This document shows, one piece after another, positions 8,665 through 17,023 of a stretch of 64,000 nucleotides of DNA (the first letter of the stretch is position 1; each line of letters starts with the position of its first letter). The DNA is from Clostridiales bacterium (GTDB lineage: Bacteria > Bacillota > Clostridia > Lachnospirales > Lachnospiraceae): the NCBI GenBank assembly GCA_018365455.1, contig JAGZJZ010000021.1:55454-119453 (forward strand), written 5' to 3'. The position numbers were made by a program, and so were the translations under genes. The notes under the pieces were generated by a model. It ran no database searches. It was given only the letters and a program-made list of their open reading frames with translations, and was not told the DNA's origin.

Positions 8665-10419
8665 ATGCTCAAAATTAAAACCTATCATAAGAAGAAGATT
8701 GTTGTAGTATTTACCCTGTGTTTTTTGGTATTAGCTGCCCTGGTGGGGCGTCTTGTTTATCTGATGATTTTTAAATCGGATTATTATGCCCAGAAAGCGG
8801 AGGAACTCCACGAACGAGAAAGAGATATCAAAGCAGCCAGGGGAGAGATTCTGGATGCCACGGGAACAGCTCTGGCGACCAATAAAACGGTTTGTACCAT
8901 ATCTGTTATCCACAGCCAGATAAAAGAACCGGATAAAGTAATTGCCATGCTGGTTAAGGAACTTGGGTTGTCCGAGGCGGAGGTACGAAAAAGGGTGGAG
9001 AAGAGAAGCTCGATTGAGCGTGTGAAAACCAATGTGGAAAAAGAAGTCGGTGATAAGATACGAGAATACAATCTTGCGGGTGTGAAGGTAGATGAAGATT
9101 TTAAACGCTATTATCCGTTTGGTTCCCTGGCATCGAAGGTTCTTGGGTTTACCGGGAGCGATAATCAGGGGATTATCGGGCTGGAGGTAAAGTATGAGGA
9201 TATTTTAAAAGGAAGCCCGGGGAAAATTCTTACCATGACAGATGCCAGAGGAGTGGAACTGCCGGAAGCAGGAGAAAGCAGACTTGAGCCGATTAACGGA
9301 AATGATCTTTACATCAGCCTGGATAACAACATCCAGCAGTATGTGGAACAGGCGGCAAAGAAGGTTATGGAACAAAAAGGTGCCGACAGTGTATCAATTC
9401 TCCTCATGCGGCCAAGTAACGGTGAAATTCTGGCAATGGTAAATGTTCCGGAATTTGATTTAAACAGTCCGTTTACCTTAAATGTAGACTCCTCTCAGAT
9501 GACAGAGAAGGAAAAGCAGGATGCGCTGAATCAAATGTGGAGAAATGGATGTATTAACGATACTTATGAACCGGGATCAACTTTCAAGATTATTACCGCA
9601 GCGGCTGGTCTGGAAGAGGGAGTAGTTTCTTTAACGGATCAATTTTCCTGTCCAGGGTATAAAATTGTAGAGGACAGAAGAATTCGCTGCCATAAGGTAG
9701 CAGGCCATGGAGGAGAGACTTTTGTACAGGGTGTAATGAACTCCTGCAATCCGGTCTTTATTGAGGTGGGGCTCAGGCTGGGAGTGGACAATTATTTCAA
9801 ATATTTTAACCAGTTCGGATTGAATAATAAGACTGGAATTGATCTGCCTGGTGAAGCGGCTACTATCATGCATAAAAAGGAAAATGTAGGTCAGGTGGAA
9901 CTGGCTACGATTTCTTTTGGACAGTCATTCCAGATCACGCCTATGCAGCTCGCCACAACGGCAAGTTCCATCATCAACGGCGGAAGGCGGGTTACTCCCC
10001 ATTTCGGCGTGTCTGTTAAGGATAAGGACGGGGCATTGATTAAGAAACTGCAATACCCTCTGGGAGACAGAATTCTGTCAGAGGATACTTCTGCAACCAT
10101 GCGCTATGTGCTGGAACAGGTGGTTGACAGCGGTTCCGGCAAGAATGCTTATATTGCAGGGTATCATATTGGTGGGAAAACAGCTACTTCAGAGACGCTT
10201 CCAAGAAGTGCGAATAAATATATTTCATCATTTTTAGGTTTTGCTCCGGCAAACGATCCTCAGATATTGGGACTTTGCGTAATTCATAATCCACAGGGCG
10301 TATATTATGGAGGTACCATAGCTGCTCCTGTTATTAAAGATATTTTTGCGAATATTCTGCCTTATCTGGAAATACCAATAGATGAGTCCCAGTTGGAAAC
10401 GGAAACAGAAAGCAATTAA
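8665..10419 (+). CDS. spoVD: Class B penicillin-binding protein, SpoVD-like
   Basis: Second transpeptidase, probably for spore cortex by analogy with the pbpB-spoVD-mraY-murD-spoVE order of Bacillus. N-terminal membrane segment about residues 11-33 (VVVFTLCFLVLAALVGRLVY), dimerisation domain (ARGEILDATGTALATN), transpeptidase with SxxK (EPGSTFKII) and SxN (NSCNPVF). The third motif reads GGKTATSETLP, that is KTA in place of KTG. The C-terminal PASTA domain of Bacillus SpoVD is absent. The ATG lies immediately after a strong hairpin. The spore role is inferred from order; a vegetative role is possible. Confidence 0.82.
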   Translation: MLKIKTYHKKKIVVVFTLCFLVLAALVGRLVYLMIFKSDYYAQKAEELHERERDIKAARGEILDATGTALATNKTVCTISVIHSQIKEPDKVIAMLVKELGLSEAEVRKRVEKRSSIERVKTNVEKEVGDKIREYNLAGVKVDEDFKRYYPFGSLASKVLGFTGSDNQGIIGLEVKYEDILKGSPGKILTMTDARGVELPEAGESRLEPINGNDLYISLDNNIQQYVEQAAKKVMEQKGADSVSILLMRPSNGEILAMVNVPEFDLNSPFTLNVDSSQMTEKEKQDALNQMWRNGCINDTYEPGSTFKIITAAAGLEEGVVSLTDQFSCPGYKIVEDRRIRCHKVAGHGGETFVQGVMNSCNPVFIEVGLRLGVDNYFKYFNQFGLNNKTGIDLPGEAATIMHKKENVGQVELATISFGQSFQITPMQLATTASSIINGGRRVTPHFGVSVKDKDGALIKKLQYPLGDRILSEDTSATMRYVLEQVVDSGSGKNAYIAGYHIGGKTATSETLPRSANKYISSFLGFAPANDPQILGLCVIHNPQGVYYGGTIAAPVIKDIFANILPYLEIPIDESQLETETESN

Positions 10420-10512
10420 GGAACAATCGTAGCAGTCCAGCTTAGCTCAGGCTGTACTGTTACGTATCCTGTTATAAGGTTAAGAACAACCCTCAATTTT
10501 TTGATTTCAAGG

Positions 10513-10541
10513 TTGATTAATAGGCAAAAAAAGTTTATACT
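10513..10541 (+). promoter_or_regulatory. Sigma-A promoter before mraY
   Basis: TTGATT at 10513-10518 and TATACT at 10536-10541 are exactly 17 bases apart, in the 169-bp gap between the SpoVD-like gene and mraY. This would give the mraY-murD-ftsW part of the cluster its own transcript. Confidence 0.7.
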
Positions 10542-10588
10542 AATCTAGAGTGTGTCTACAAATAGCGAAAGAATTTAAGAGGTGTATT

Positions 10589-11554
10589 ATGATTATTGGT
10601 ACTGAAGTTATTATTCCATTATTGGTGGCATTTGTCATCAGTGTAGCGCTTAGCCCTTTTGTAATTCCATTTTTACGGAAGCTGAAAGTGGGACAGACGG
10701 AGCGGACAGACGGCGTCCAGTCTCATCTAAAGAAGGCGGGGACTCCTACAATGGGAGGTTTGATTATTTTAATCAGTGTGCTGTCAACCTCACTGTTTTT
10801 TGTGAAAAGTTATCCGCAGATCATACCGGTTTTATTTTTGACTCTTGGTTTTGGAATTATCGGATTTTTAGATGATTACCTGAAAGTTGTATTGAGACGG
10901 TCTGACGGACTGCTTCCATGGCAGAAGATGTTGGGACAGATTGTAATTACGACTATTTTCCTGGCATATATTCTTATTGTAGATCCGGCTGGACTAACCA
11001 TAATGAATCCTTTTGACAAGGGGACTTATATTGATTTTAAACCAATTGCCATTCCTCTGGTGTATATTGCAGTAATCGGAACAGTTAACGGTGTCAACTT
11101 TACGGATGGTCTGGATGGACTTGCTACCGGTGTTACCACCATGGTCGCTGTATTCTTTACAGTTGTATCCATTGCTTATAAAGGCGGAATACAACCAATT
11201 ACGGCTGCTGTTGTAGGGGCTCTGCTGGGATTTCTGTTATTTAATGCACATCCGGCTAAGGTATTTATGGGAGATACCGGTTCACTGGCTCTGGGCGGCT
11301 TTGTAGCGGGCTGTGCCTATGCCCTCAGAATGCCTTGGATCATTATTATCGTAGGTTTAATTTACCTGGTGGAAGTTATGTCCGTTATGATCCAGGTTAC
11401 TTATTTTAAGAAGACCGGCGGCAAAAGATTTTTCAAAATGGCTCCGATACATCACCACTTTGAATTGTGTGGATGGTCAGAAACCCAGGTAGTGGCTGTA
11501 TTTACCGTTGTTACAGCGTTATTATGTCTGGTAGGGCTTCTGATACTATCTTAA
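10589..11554 (+). CDS. mraY: Phospho-N-acetylmuramoyl-pentapeptide transferase
   Basis: Polytopic membrane enzyme that makes lipid I from UDP-MurNAc-pentapeptide and undecaprenyl phosphate. About ten membrane spans. Catalytic loops are visible: the aspartate pair FLDDYLKVV, the NFTDGLDGLATG segment, the GDTGSLALGG loop, and the histidine motif PIHHHFELCGWSE. ATG 10589 is chosen because AAGAGGTG precedes it and it starts at the first hydrophobic helix; an upstream GTG at 10550 sits downstream of the -10 but lacks a ribosome-binding site. Length 321 residues is normal. Confidence 0.96.
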   Translation: MIIGTEVIIPLLVAFVISVALSPFVIPFLRKLKVGQTERTDGVQSHLKKAGTPTMGGLIILISVLSTSLFFVKSYPQIIPVLFLTLGFGIIGFLDDYLKVVLRRSDGLLPWQKMLGQIVITTIFLAYILIVDPAGLTIMNPFDKGTYIDFKPIAIPLVYIAVIGTVNGVNFTDGLDGLATGVTTMVAVFFTVVSIAYKGGIQPITAAVVGALLGFLLFNAHPAKVFMGDTGSLALGGFVAGCAYALRMPWIIIIVGLIYLVEVMSVMIQVTYFKKTGGKRFFKMAPIHHHFELCGWSETQVVAVFTVVTALLCLVGLLILS

Positions 11555-11687
11555 GGAGTGTTTGATATCAGGGGCGAATCAGCTGACAAATAGAACTATG
11601 CAAAATCACAGCAGTTGCAGATAAAACAGAAAAAGATTGAGATAAGAACAAACGGTTTGAAAAAATCGGTGGGTTAGGAGGATAACA

Positions 11688-13046
11688 ATGGAATTAAAGG
11701 ACAAAAAAGTTCTTGTATTTGGTACCGGAATCAGCGGTATAGGCGCGGTGGAATTATTGGAAAAAGTACAAGCAAAACCAGTCCTGTATGATGGAAATAA
11801 AAAGCTGGTGAAAGAGGAAATCAGCAAAAAACTGCCCGATGGCACCCATGCAGAAATTATAATCGGGGATATACCAGAAGAGATTATGGCAAAGCTGGAT
11901 CTGGCTGTTTTAAGCCCTGGAGTTCCTACGGATCTGCCTCTTGTGAATGCGATGAGGGAGAAAGGAATTCCAATTTGGGGAGAAGTAGAACTTGCCTATG
12001 CCAATAGCAAAGGGAAGGTACTGGCAATTACCGGAACAAATGGTAAGACGACTACAACCAGCCTTCTTGGAGAAATTATGAAGTATCATGCAAAGGAAGT
12101 GTATGTGGTTGGCAATATTGGGAATCCCTATACACAGGTTGCACTGGAAATGTCGCCGGAAGCAGTTACGGTGGCGGAAATCAGCAGTTTCCAGCTGGAA
12201 ACGATTCATTCTTTTCGTCCAAATGTGAGTGCAGTTTTAAATATTACACCGGATCATCTGGACCGGCATCATACCATGGAAGAGTATATCCGGGTAAAAG
12301 AGAGCATTACCCTAAACCAGGGAGCAGAAGATACCTGTGTTTTGAATTATGAAGATGAGCTGCTAAGAGATTTTGGAAAAACGCTAAAATGCAAGGTATT
12401 ATTTTTCAGCAGTCTGCGTACATTAGATAAGGGCATTTACATAAATGATGGAGCGATTGAATACAATGATGGCACAGATAAAATCACGATTTGCCAGATC
12501 AGCGGGTTAAAACTTCCCGGAAGACATAACCATGAAAATATTATGGCAGCTGTGGCAATGGCGATCGCTATGCAGGTGCCGATTGAAGAAATTCAATATG
12601 TGATTACGAGATTTACAGCTGTGGAACATCGAATTGAATATGTGACGAAGGTTCGCGGAGTAGCATATTATAATGATTCAAAAGGAACAAATCCGGATGC
12701 CGCAATAAAAGGAATCCAGGCTATGGACCGCCCAACCCTGCTCATCGGAGGGGGCTATGATAAAAATTCTTCTTATGAAGAGTGGATCCGGTCCTTTGAC
12801 GGAAAGGTCCGTTACCTGGTATTAATCGGGCAGACGAGAGAGAAGATTGCAGAAGCGGCAAAAAGATGTGGTTTCAATGACATTATTCTGGCAGATTCAC
12901 TGGAAGAAGCGATTGATATCTGTGCGAAAAAGGCCAATCCGGGTGATGCGGTTTTACTTTCCCCTGCATGTGCAAGCTGGGGGATGTTTCCCAACTATGA
13001 AGAGCGGGGAAGGGTCTTTAAAGAGCATGTAAGACATCTTCATTAA
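11688..13046 (+). CDS. murD: UDP-N-acetylmuramoylalanine--D-glutamate ligase
   Basis: Cytoplasmic ATP-dependent Mur ligase adding D-glutamate to UDP-MurNAc-L-Ala. N-terminal Rossmann-like domain (VLVFGTGISGIGAVELL), central ATPase domain with the P-loop VLAITGTNGKTTTTSLLGE near residue 110, NITPDHLDRHHTMEEY, and C-terminal domain with EHRIEYV, YNDSKGTNPDAA and LLSPACASWGMFPNYEERG, the last being specific for MurD. Length 452 is standard. TAGGAGG lies before the ATG. The 133-bp gap after mraY shows no clear terminator, so read-through from the mraY promoter is likely. Confidence 0.97.
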   Translation: MELKDKKVLVFGTGISGIGAVELLEKVQAKPVLYDGNKKLVKEEISKKLPDGTHAEIIIGDIPEEIMAKLDLAVLSPGVPTDLPLVNAMREKGIPIWGEVELAYANSKGKVLAITGTNGKTTTTSLLGEIMKYHAKEVYVVGNIGNPYTQVALEMSPEAVTVAEISSFQLETIHSFRPNVSAVLNITPDHLDRHHTMEEYIRVKESITLNQGAEDTCVLNYEDELLRDFGKTLKCKVLFFSSLRTLDKGIYINDGAIEYNDGTDKITICQISGLKLPGRHNHENIMAAVAMAIAMQVPIEEIQYVITRFTAVEHRIEYVTKVRGVAYYNDSKGTNPDAAIKGIQAMDRPTLLIGGGYDKNSSYEEWIRSFDGKVRYLVLIGQTREKIAEAAKRCGFNDIILADSLEEAIDICAKKANPGDAVLLSPACASWGMFPNYEERGRVFKEHVRHLH

Positions 13047-13069
13047 TGAAATAAAAAAGGAGTGATGGT

Positions 13070-14149
13070 TTGAATCAAGGTGTGAAAAGACAGGACTACA
13101 CACTACTGATAATCGTGCTTTTCTTAATTTGCTTTGGTTTAATAACACTCTATAGTACAAGCGCATATAATGGCCAGGTTAAGTTTGCTGATCCGGGTTA
13201 TTATTTTAAAAAACAATTATTTGCAACAATCCTGGGAGTTGTGGCAATGCTCATCGTTTCCAGAATGGATTACCACATATTCGGGAAGTTTGCAATCTAT
13301 GCTTATCTGTTGTCCCTGGCATTATCCGGGGCAGTACTGATCTTCGGAGATTCTTATAATGGTTCAAAGAGATGGCTGTCTCTTGGACCGCTGTCTTTCC
13401 AGCCATCGGAGTTTGCTAAGCTGGCGGTTATATTATTTTTGGCATACATGGTCAGCAGCCAGAAAAAGAAGCGGGGCAATGTATTTCTCATATCCATGGT
13501 TATTGGTCTGGTGCTCCCGATTGTTGGATTGGTTGGAACGAATAATCTCAGTACCGCAATTATTATCCTGGGAATCGCAGTTATTCTGATTTTTGTATCG
13601 AATCCGAAATATCTGCAGTTTATCTGGATTGGCGGCGTTGGAATAGGATTCATCAGTATTTTCCTGAGTATGGAATCCTATCGTCTGGAACGTCTTGCTA
13701 TCTGGAAAAATCCTGAAAATTTTGAAAAGGGTTTTCAAACGATCCAGGGCTTATACGCAATCGGTTCCGGCGGTCTGTTTGGCAGAGGGCTGGGGGAGAG
13801 CATTCAGAAGCTGGGGTTCGTGCCTGAAGCACAAAATGATATGATTTTTTCCATTATCTGTGAAGAACTGGGATTGACAGGTGCGATTATACTGATAATT
13901 ATATTTATAATTATGATCTGGCGTTTTATGGTGATTGCAACCCATGCCAGGGACTTATTTGGATCTCTCATAGCAGTAGGTGTAATGGGACATATTGCGA
14001 TTCAGGTTATGCTTAACATAGCAGTTGTAACAAATACAATTCCCAATACCGGTATTACCCTGCCGTTTATCAGTTACGGAGGAACTTCGGTACTTTTCCT
14101 GCTTTCGGAAATGGGGCTGGCGCTTAGTGTCAGCCGGTGGCAAAAATAG
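13070..14149 (+). CDS. SEDS peptidoglycan glycosyltransferase, FtsW/SpoVE-like
   Basis: Ten-span membrane glycosyltransferase that polymerises lipid II with a partner class B PBP. Motifs include YYFKKQLFATILG, the SKRWLSLGPLSFQPSEFAK loop with the catalytic-loop residues, GLFGRGLGESIQKLGFVPEA and QNDMIFSIICEELG, and near the end NTGITLPFISYGGTSVL. Length 359 is typical of FtsW and SpoVE. The TTG start follows AAAAAGGAG. Its place after murD matches spoVE of Bacillus; sequence reading alone cannot tell a vegetative FtsW from a spore SpoVE, and it might serve both PBPs encoded upstream. Confidence 0.93.
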   Translation: MNQGVKRQDYTLLIIVLFLICFGLITLYSTSAYNGQVKFADPGYYFKKQLFATILGVVAMLIVSRMDYHIFGKFAIYAYLLSLALSGAVLIFGDSYNGSKRWLSLGPLSFQPSEFAKLAVILFLAYMVSSQKKKRGNVFLISMVIGLVLPIVGLVGTNNLSTAIIILGIAVILIFVSNPKYLQFIWIGGVGIGFISIFLSMESYRLERLAIWKNPENFEKGFQTIQGLYAIGSGGLFGRGLGESIQKLGFVPEAQNDMIFSIICEELGLTGAIILIIIFIIMIWRFMVIATHARDLFGSLIAVGVMGHIAIQVMLNIAVVTNTIPNTGITLPFISYGGTSVLFLLSEMGLALSVSRWQK

Positions 14150-14227
14150 ATTCCGTGCATATAATGAGATATATGGGTTTAATGGCCGCCTGATAGCGGT
14201 CATTAGAAGTTATCGGAGGAATCTTAC

Positions 14228-15490
14228 TTGGATGGTATAAAAGTTCTGGGTGGTCATCCGTTGCACGGGGAAATCGCGATACAAGGCTCGAAAAATGCCA
14301 TACTCCCCATTATAGCAGGAACAATTCTGCATGATGGAATCACTGTTCTTCATAATTGTCCGAAAATTCAGGATGTTATGTATATGGTAGAGATACTAAA
14401 ACAATTGGGATGCAGTGTCTGCTGGACGCATGATACGCTTATTATCAATGCATCCTGTCTGGACCGGTGTGATGTTTCGGCAGAGCATGCGGGAAAGCTG
14501 CGTTCATCTATTATTTTATTAGGAAGCCTTCTTGGAAGGCTTAAGGAAGCTCATGTACCTTATCCGGGTGGATGTACAATCGGAGCGAGGCCAATTGATC
14601 TGCATTTACAGGCTTTCAGGCAGATGGGCGTTTGTATAGAGGAGCAGGAAGGTTTGCTTCTGGCGCAGACAAAGAATCTTTGCGGTGCCAGAATTCATTT
14701 GCGTTTCCCAAGCGTGGGTGCCACGGAAAATATTATTCTGGGAGCTGTACTGGCAAAAGGAACGACAGTTCTGACAGGTGCGGCGAGAGAACCGGAAATT
14801 GTAGAATTAGCTGTATTTTTAAACAAAAAAGGGGCCAGAATAACAGGGATGGGAAGTGACTGTATCTGCATTCGGGGTGTTGACAGGCTGCATGATTCAG
14901 AATATACAATGGGACCGGACAGAATTGTTGCAGGAACCTATGTTCTGGCAGCACTGGGAAGCCGGGGATGTGTCACACTGTGGAATGCACCGGTAGACCA
15001 GATAAAAAATATACTATATCTGTCAGGAAAAATGGGAGCTTCCTTAAGGTGGAACCGTAATTGCCTGAGAGTGGATGCCAGAAGGGCAGGTGCACCGGTT
15101 CCTTTTATAGAGACAAATCCCTATCCGGGTTTTCCTACGGATTTGCAGTCTCAGCTCATGGCAGTATTATGCATGGCAAAAGGGGAAAGCTGCATACGGG
15201 AAACGGTTTTTGAAGCCAGATTCCATGTGGCAGAAGAGCTGAACAAGATGGGAGCCAGGGTGTATACGGATTCTTGTGAAGCACGTATTGAAGGCGTGGA
15301 TAGGCTGACAGGCTGTGATGTGCAGGCATCCGAACTTCGGGGAGGTGCCGCACTTACCATAGCAGGCCTGATGGCTGAGGGAGTTACAAGAATCAGCAAT
15401 AAACATTTTATTGATAGGGGATATGTAGATATCTGTGAAGATCTGAAGGCATTGGGAGCCAGGATCTCTCCTATAGAAATAACGGAGTAA
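14228..15490 (+). CDS. murA: UDP-N-acetylglucosamine 1-carboxyvinyltransferase
   Basis: First committed step of peptidoglycan synthesis: transfers enolpyruvate from PEP to UDP-GlcNAc. Key residues are present: QGSKNAILP (Lys22 equivalent), PGGCTIGARPIDLH with the fosfomycin-target cysteine, VGATENIILGAVLA, AAREPEIVEL, PGFPTDLQSQ (catalytic Asp), ETVFEARFH and HFIDRGYVDI. Length 420 is normal. GGAGG precedes a TTG start by eight bases. It occupies the place where Firmicute clusters often carry murG, and it has an unusually large number of cysteines. Firmicutes often have two MurA proteins; this may be the secondary one. Confidence 0.93.
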   Translation: MDGIKVLGGHPLHGEIAIQGSKNAILPIIAGTILHDGITVLHNCPKIQDVMYMVEILKQLGCSVCWTHDTLIINASCLDRCDVSAEHAGKLRSSIILLGSLLGRLKEAHVPYPGGCTIGARPIDLHLQAFRQMGVCIEEQEGLLLAQTKNLCGARIHLRFPSVGATENIILGAVLAKGTTVLTGAAREPEIVELAVFLNKKGARITGMGSDCICIRGVDRLHDSEYTMGPDRIVAGTYVLAALGSRGCVTLWNAPVDQIKNILYLSGKMGASLRWNRNCLRVDARRAGAPVPFIETNPYPGFPTDLQSQLMAVLCMAKGESCIRETVFEARFHVAEELNKMGARVYTDSCEARIEGVDRLTGCDVQASELRGGAALTIAGLMAEGVTRISNKHFIDRGYVDICEDLKALGARISPIEITE

Positions 15491-15596
15491 CGATCTGACT
15501 AATACATCATTGCACAAATAATTAAGCCATCCTCACTGGTGATTCGCAACAGGAATTCCGGTGCATGACTCAATTATTTGAGCAATGCAGTATTAG

Positions 15597-15660
15597 GGCG
15601 TGCCTTTAAATTCGTTCCCGCCATCTGCACGTTCTAGAGCGTGTTTGAAAATTGCTTTAA
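15597..15660 (+). repeat. Dispersed GAGCGTGTTT repeat, compound copy A
   Basis: A first unit (15597-15631) matches the left and centre of the repeat; a second, truncated unit (15636-15658) begins AGAGCGTGTTTG and ends in ATTGCTTT. It lies in the leader of divIB. Confidence 0.65.
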
Positions 15661-15684
15661 AATGAGAGGATACAGGTGATTAAT

Positions 15685-16692
15685 ATGGAGCAGGGCTACA
15701 AAAGAAAGAAGAAGAGAAGGAGAAAAATTGGAAAAATAGCTGCCTTATCGGTTGTGGCACTTCTATTAATAAGTGCAATCGTAGTATTTGGGTTATTCCG
15801 CATTCAGGTAGTAGAAGTAGTGGGGAATGAGTATTATACGGCAGACGAGATAAAGAAAATGGTGATGTCAGATTCTATGGCACAAAATTCGATTTATCTG
15901 ACATGGAAATACAGCCATGCAAATATCCAGGAAGAACTTCCCTTTTTAAGTGCGGTGGAAATAGAGATGCTGTCTCCTTATAAAGTCCGTATTCAGGTTT
16001 ATGAAAAGACCATAGTGGGATATATCCAAACGGCTGGTTCCAATGTGTACTTCGATAAGGACGGAGTTGTTATGGAGAACTCTCAGGAAGTAAGAGAGGG
16101 AGTTCCAATGATATCCGGTGTAACACTTGGAAAAGTGGAAGTACTTGGAAAGCTGCCGATTGAAGACAAAGAACTGTTTAAGTCGGTGGTGGCTTTGGCA
16201 CAGCTTCTAAATAAAAATGAAATCATTCCGGATGAAATTCATTTCGATGAAGAGAACGCCATGTCTTTGTATTTTGCTAAGAATACAGTACTGCTGGGGC
16301 AGAATAAGAGCCTGGAGGAGAAGATATCCAATCTCAAGGCAATTTATCCCAAAATGTCCTCCATGGAAGGAACTCTGGATCTGGAGAATTTTACCTCAGA
16401 TTCCAGTACGGCTATTTTTAAGAAGGGAAATGGCAAGAAAGACAGCGGGGATAAAGAAGAGGGAGAATCCGAGAGTGAGTTAGAAAGTGAAAGCGGAAAA
16501 AGTGCCGGAAGCAGCTATAAAAAAGAGTCCGGAAGGGTTTCCAAGGATGCGGCTGGTAATGAGGTTTATACTGATGATGCGGGAAATGTAACCAGCGATA
16601 TGACGCAGCAGTATCTGGGGGAAGACGGACAAGTTATCACAGATGGATATGGATATATTGATCCCTATACCGGTGCATATATCTTGAATTAA
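15685..16692 (+). CDS. divIB: DivIB/FtsQ-like cell-division protein
   Basis: Bitopic septal protein that stabilises FtsL-DivIC. Lys/Arg-rich start (YKRKKKRRRKIGK), one membrane segment at about 16-38 (IAALSVVALLLISAIVVFGL), then a POTRA domain opening with FRIQVVEVVGNEYYTADEI, followed by the FtsQ/DivIB beta domain to about residue 250. The tail of about 85 residues is Glu/Ser-rich and then Gly/Asp/Tyr-rich and is not part of the family core. ATG 15685 is taken because AGGTGAT sits 5 bases upstream; a GTG at 15676 is an alternative. Its place before ftsZ is usual. Confidence 0.88.
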   Translation: MEQGYKRKKKRRRKIGKIAALSVVALLLISAIVVFGLFRIQVVEVVGNEYYTADEIKKMVMSDSMAQNSIYLTWKYSHANIQEELPFLSAVEIEMLSPYKVRIQVYEKTIVGYIQTAGSNVYFDKDGVVMENSQEVREGVPMISGVTLGKVEVLGKLPIEDKELFKSVVALAQLLNKNEIIPDEIHFDEENAMSLYFAKNTVLLGQNKSLEEKISNLKAIYPKMSSMEGTLDLENFTSDSSTAIFKKGNGKKDSGDKEEGESESELESESGKSAGSSYKKESGRVSKDAAGNEVYTDDAGNVTSDMTQQYLGEDGQVITDGYGYIDPYTGAYILN

Positions 16693-17023
16693 TCCACAGG
16701 GATAAAGTGTTGGATTTTGAATTTTGATCCGTTGCGCGATCTGAGAAATCATTGATGAGCGGCATTATTCTACCGGCAATGGCAGAAATTCCATGATTTT
16801 GTCGATTACGGCAGTATGAAATGGGATCTGATATGATTAATCTTTTATATATGTTAGGATTTTATGAAGAATGCTTAAAAAAACAATGAAATTTAAAAAT
16901 CTACTTGATTAATTTGAGAAAAAACTATATTATATAATAAATGCAGTTTGGATACTGGGATGATATTGTCCAAAACTGTAAATGAATTTTAGAATGTACA
17001 GATACGAGAAGGAGGAAATACCC
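16693..17023 (+). other. divIB-ftsZ intergenic region
   Basis: No gene is seen. The last 120 bases are AT-rich and hold the ftsZ promoter; the first 200 bases show nothing I can name. Confidence 0.5.
16905..16933 (+). promoter_or_regulatory. Sigma-A promoter of ftsZ
   Basis: TTGATT at 16905-16910 and TATTAT at 16928-16933 are 17 bases apart, about 90 bases before the ftsZ start. Confidence 0.65.
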
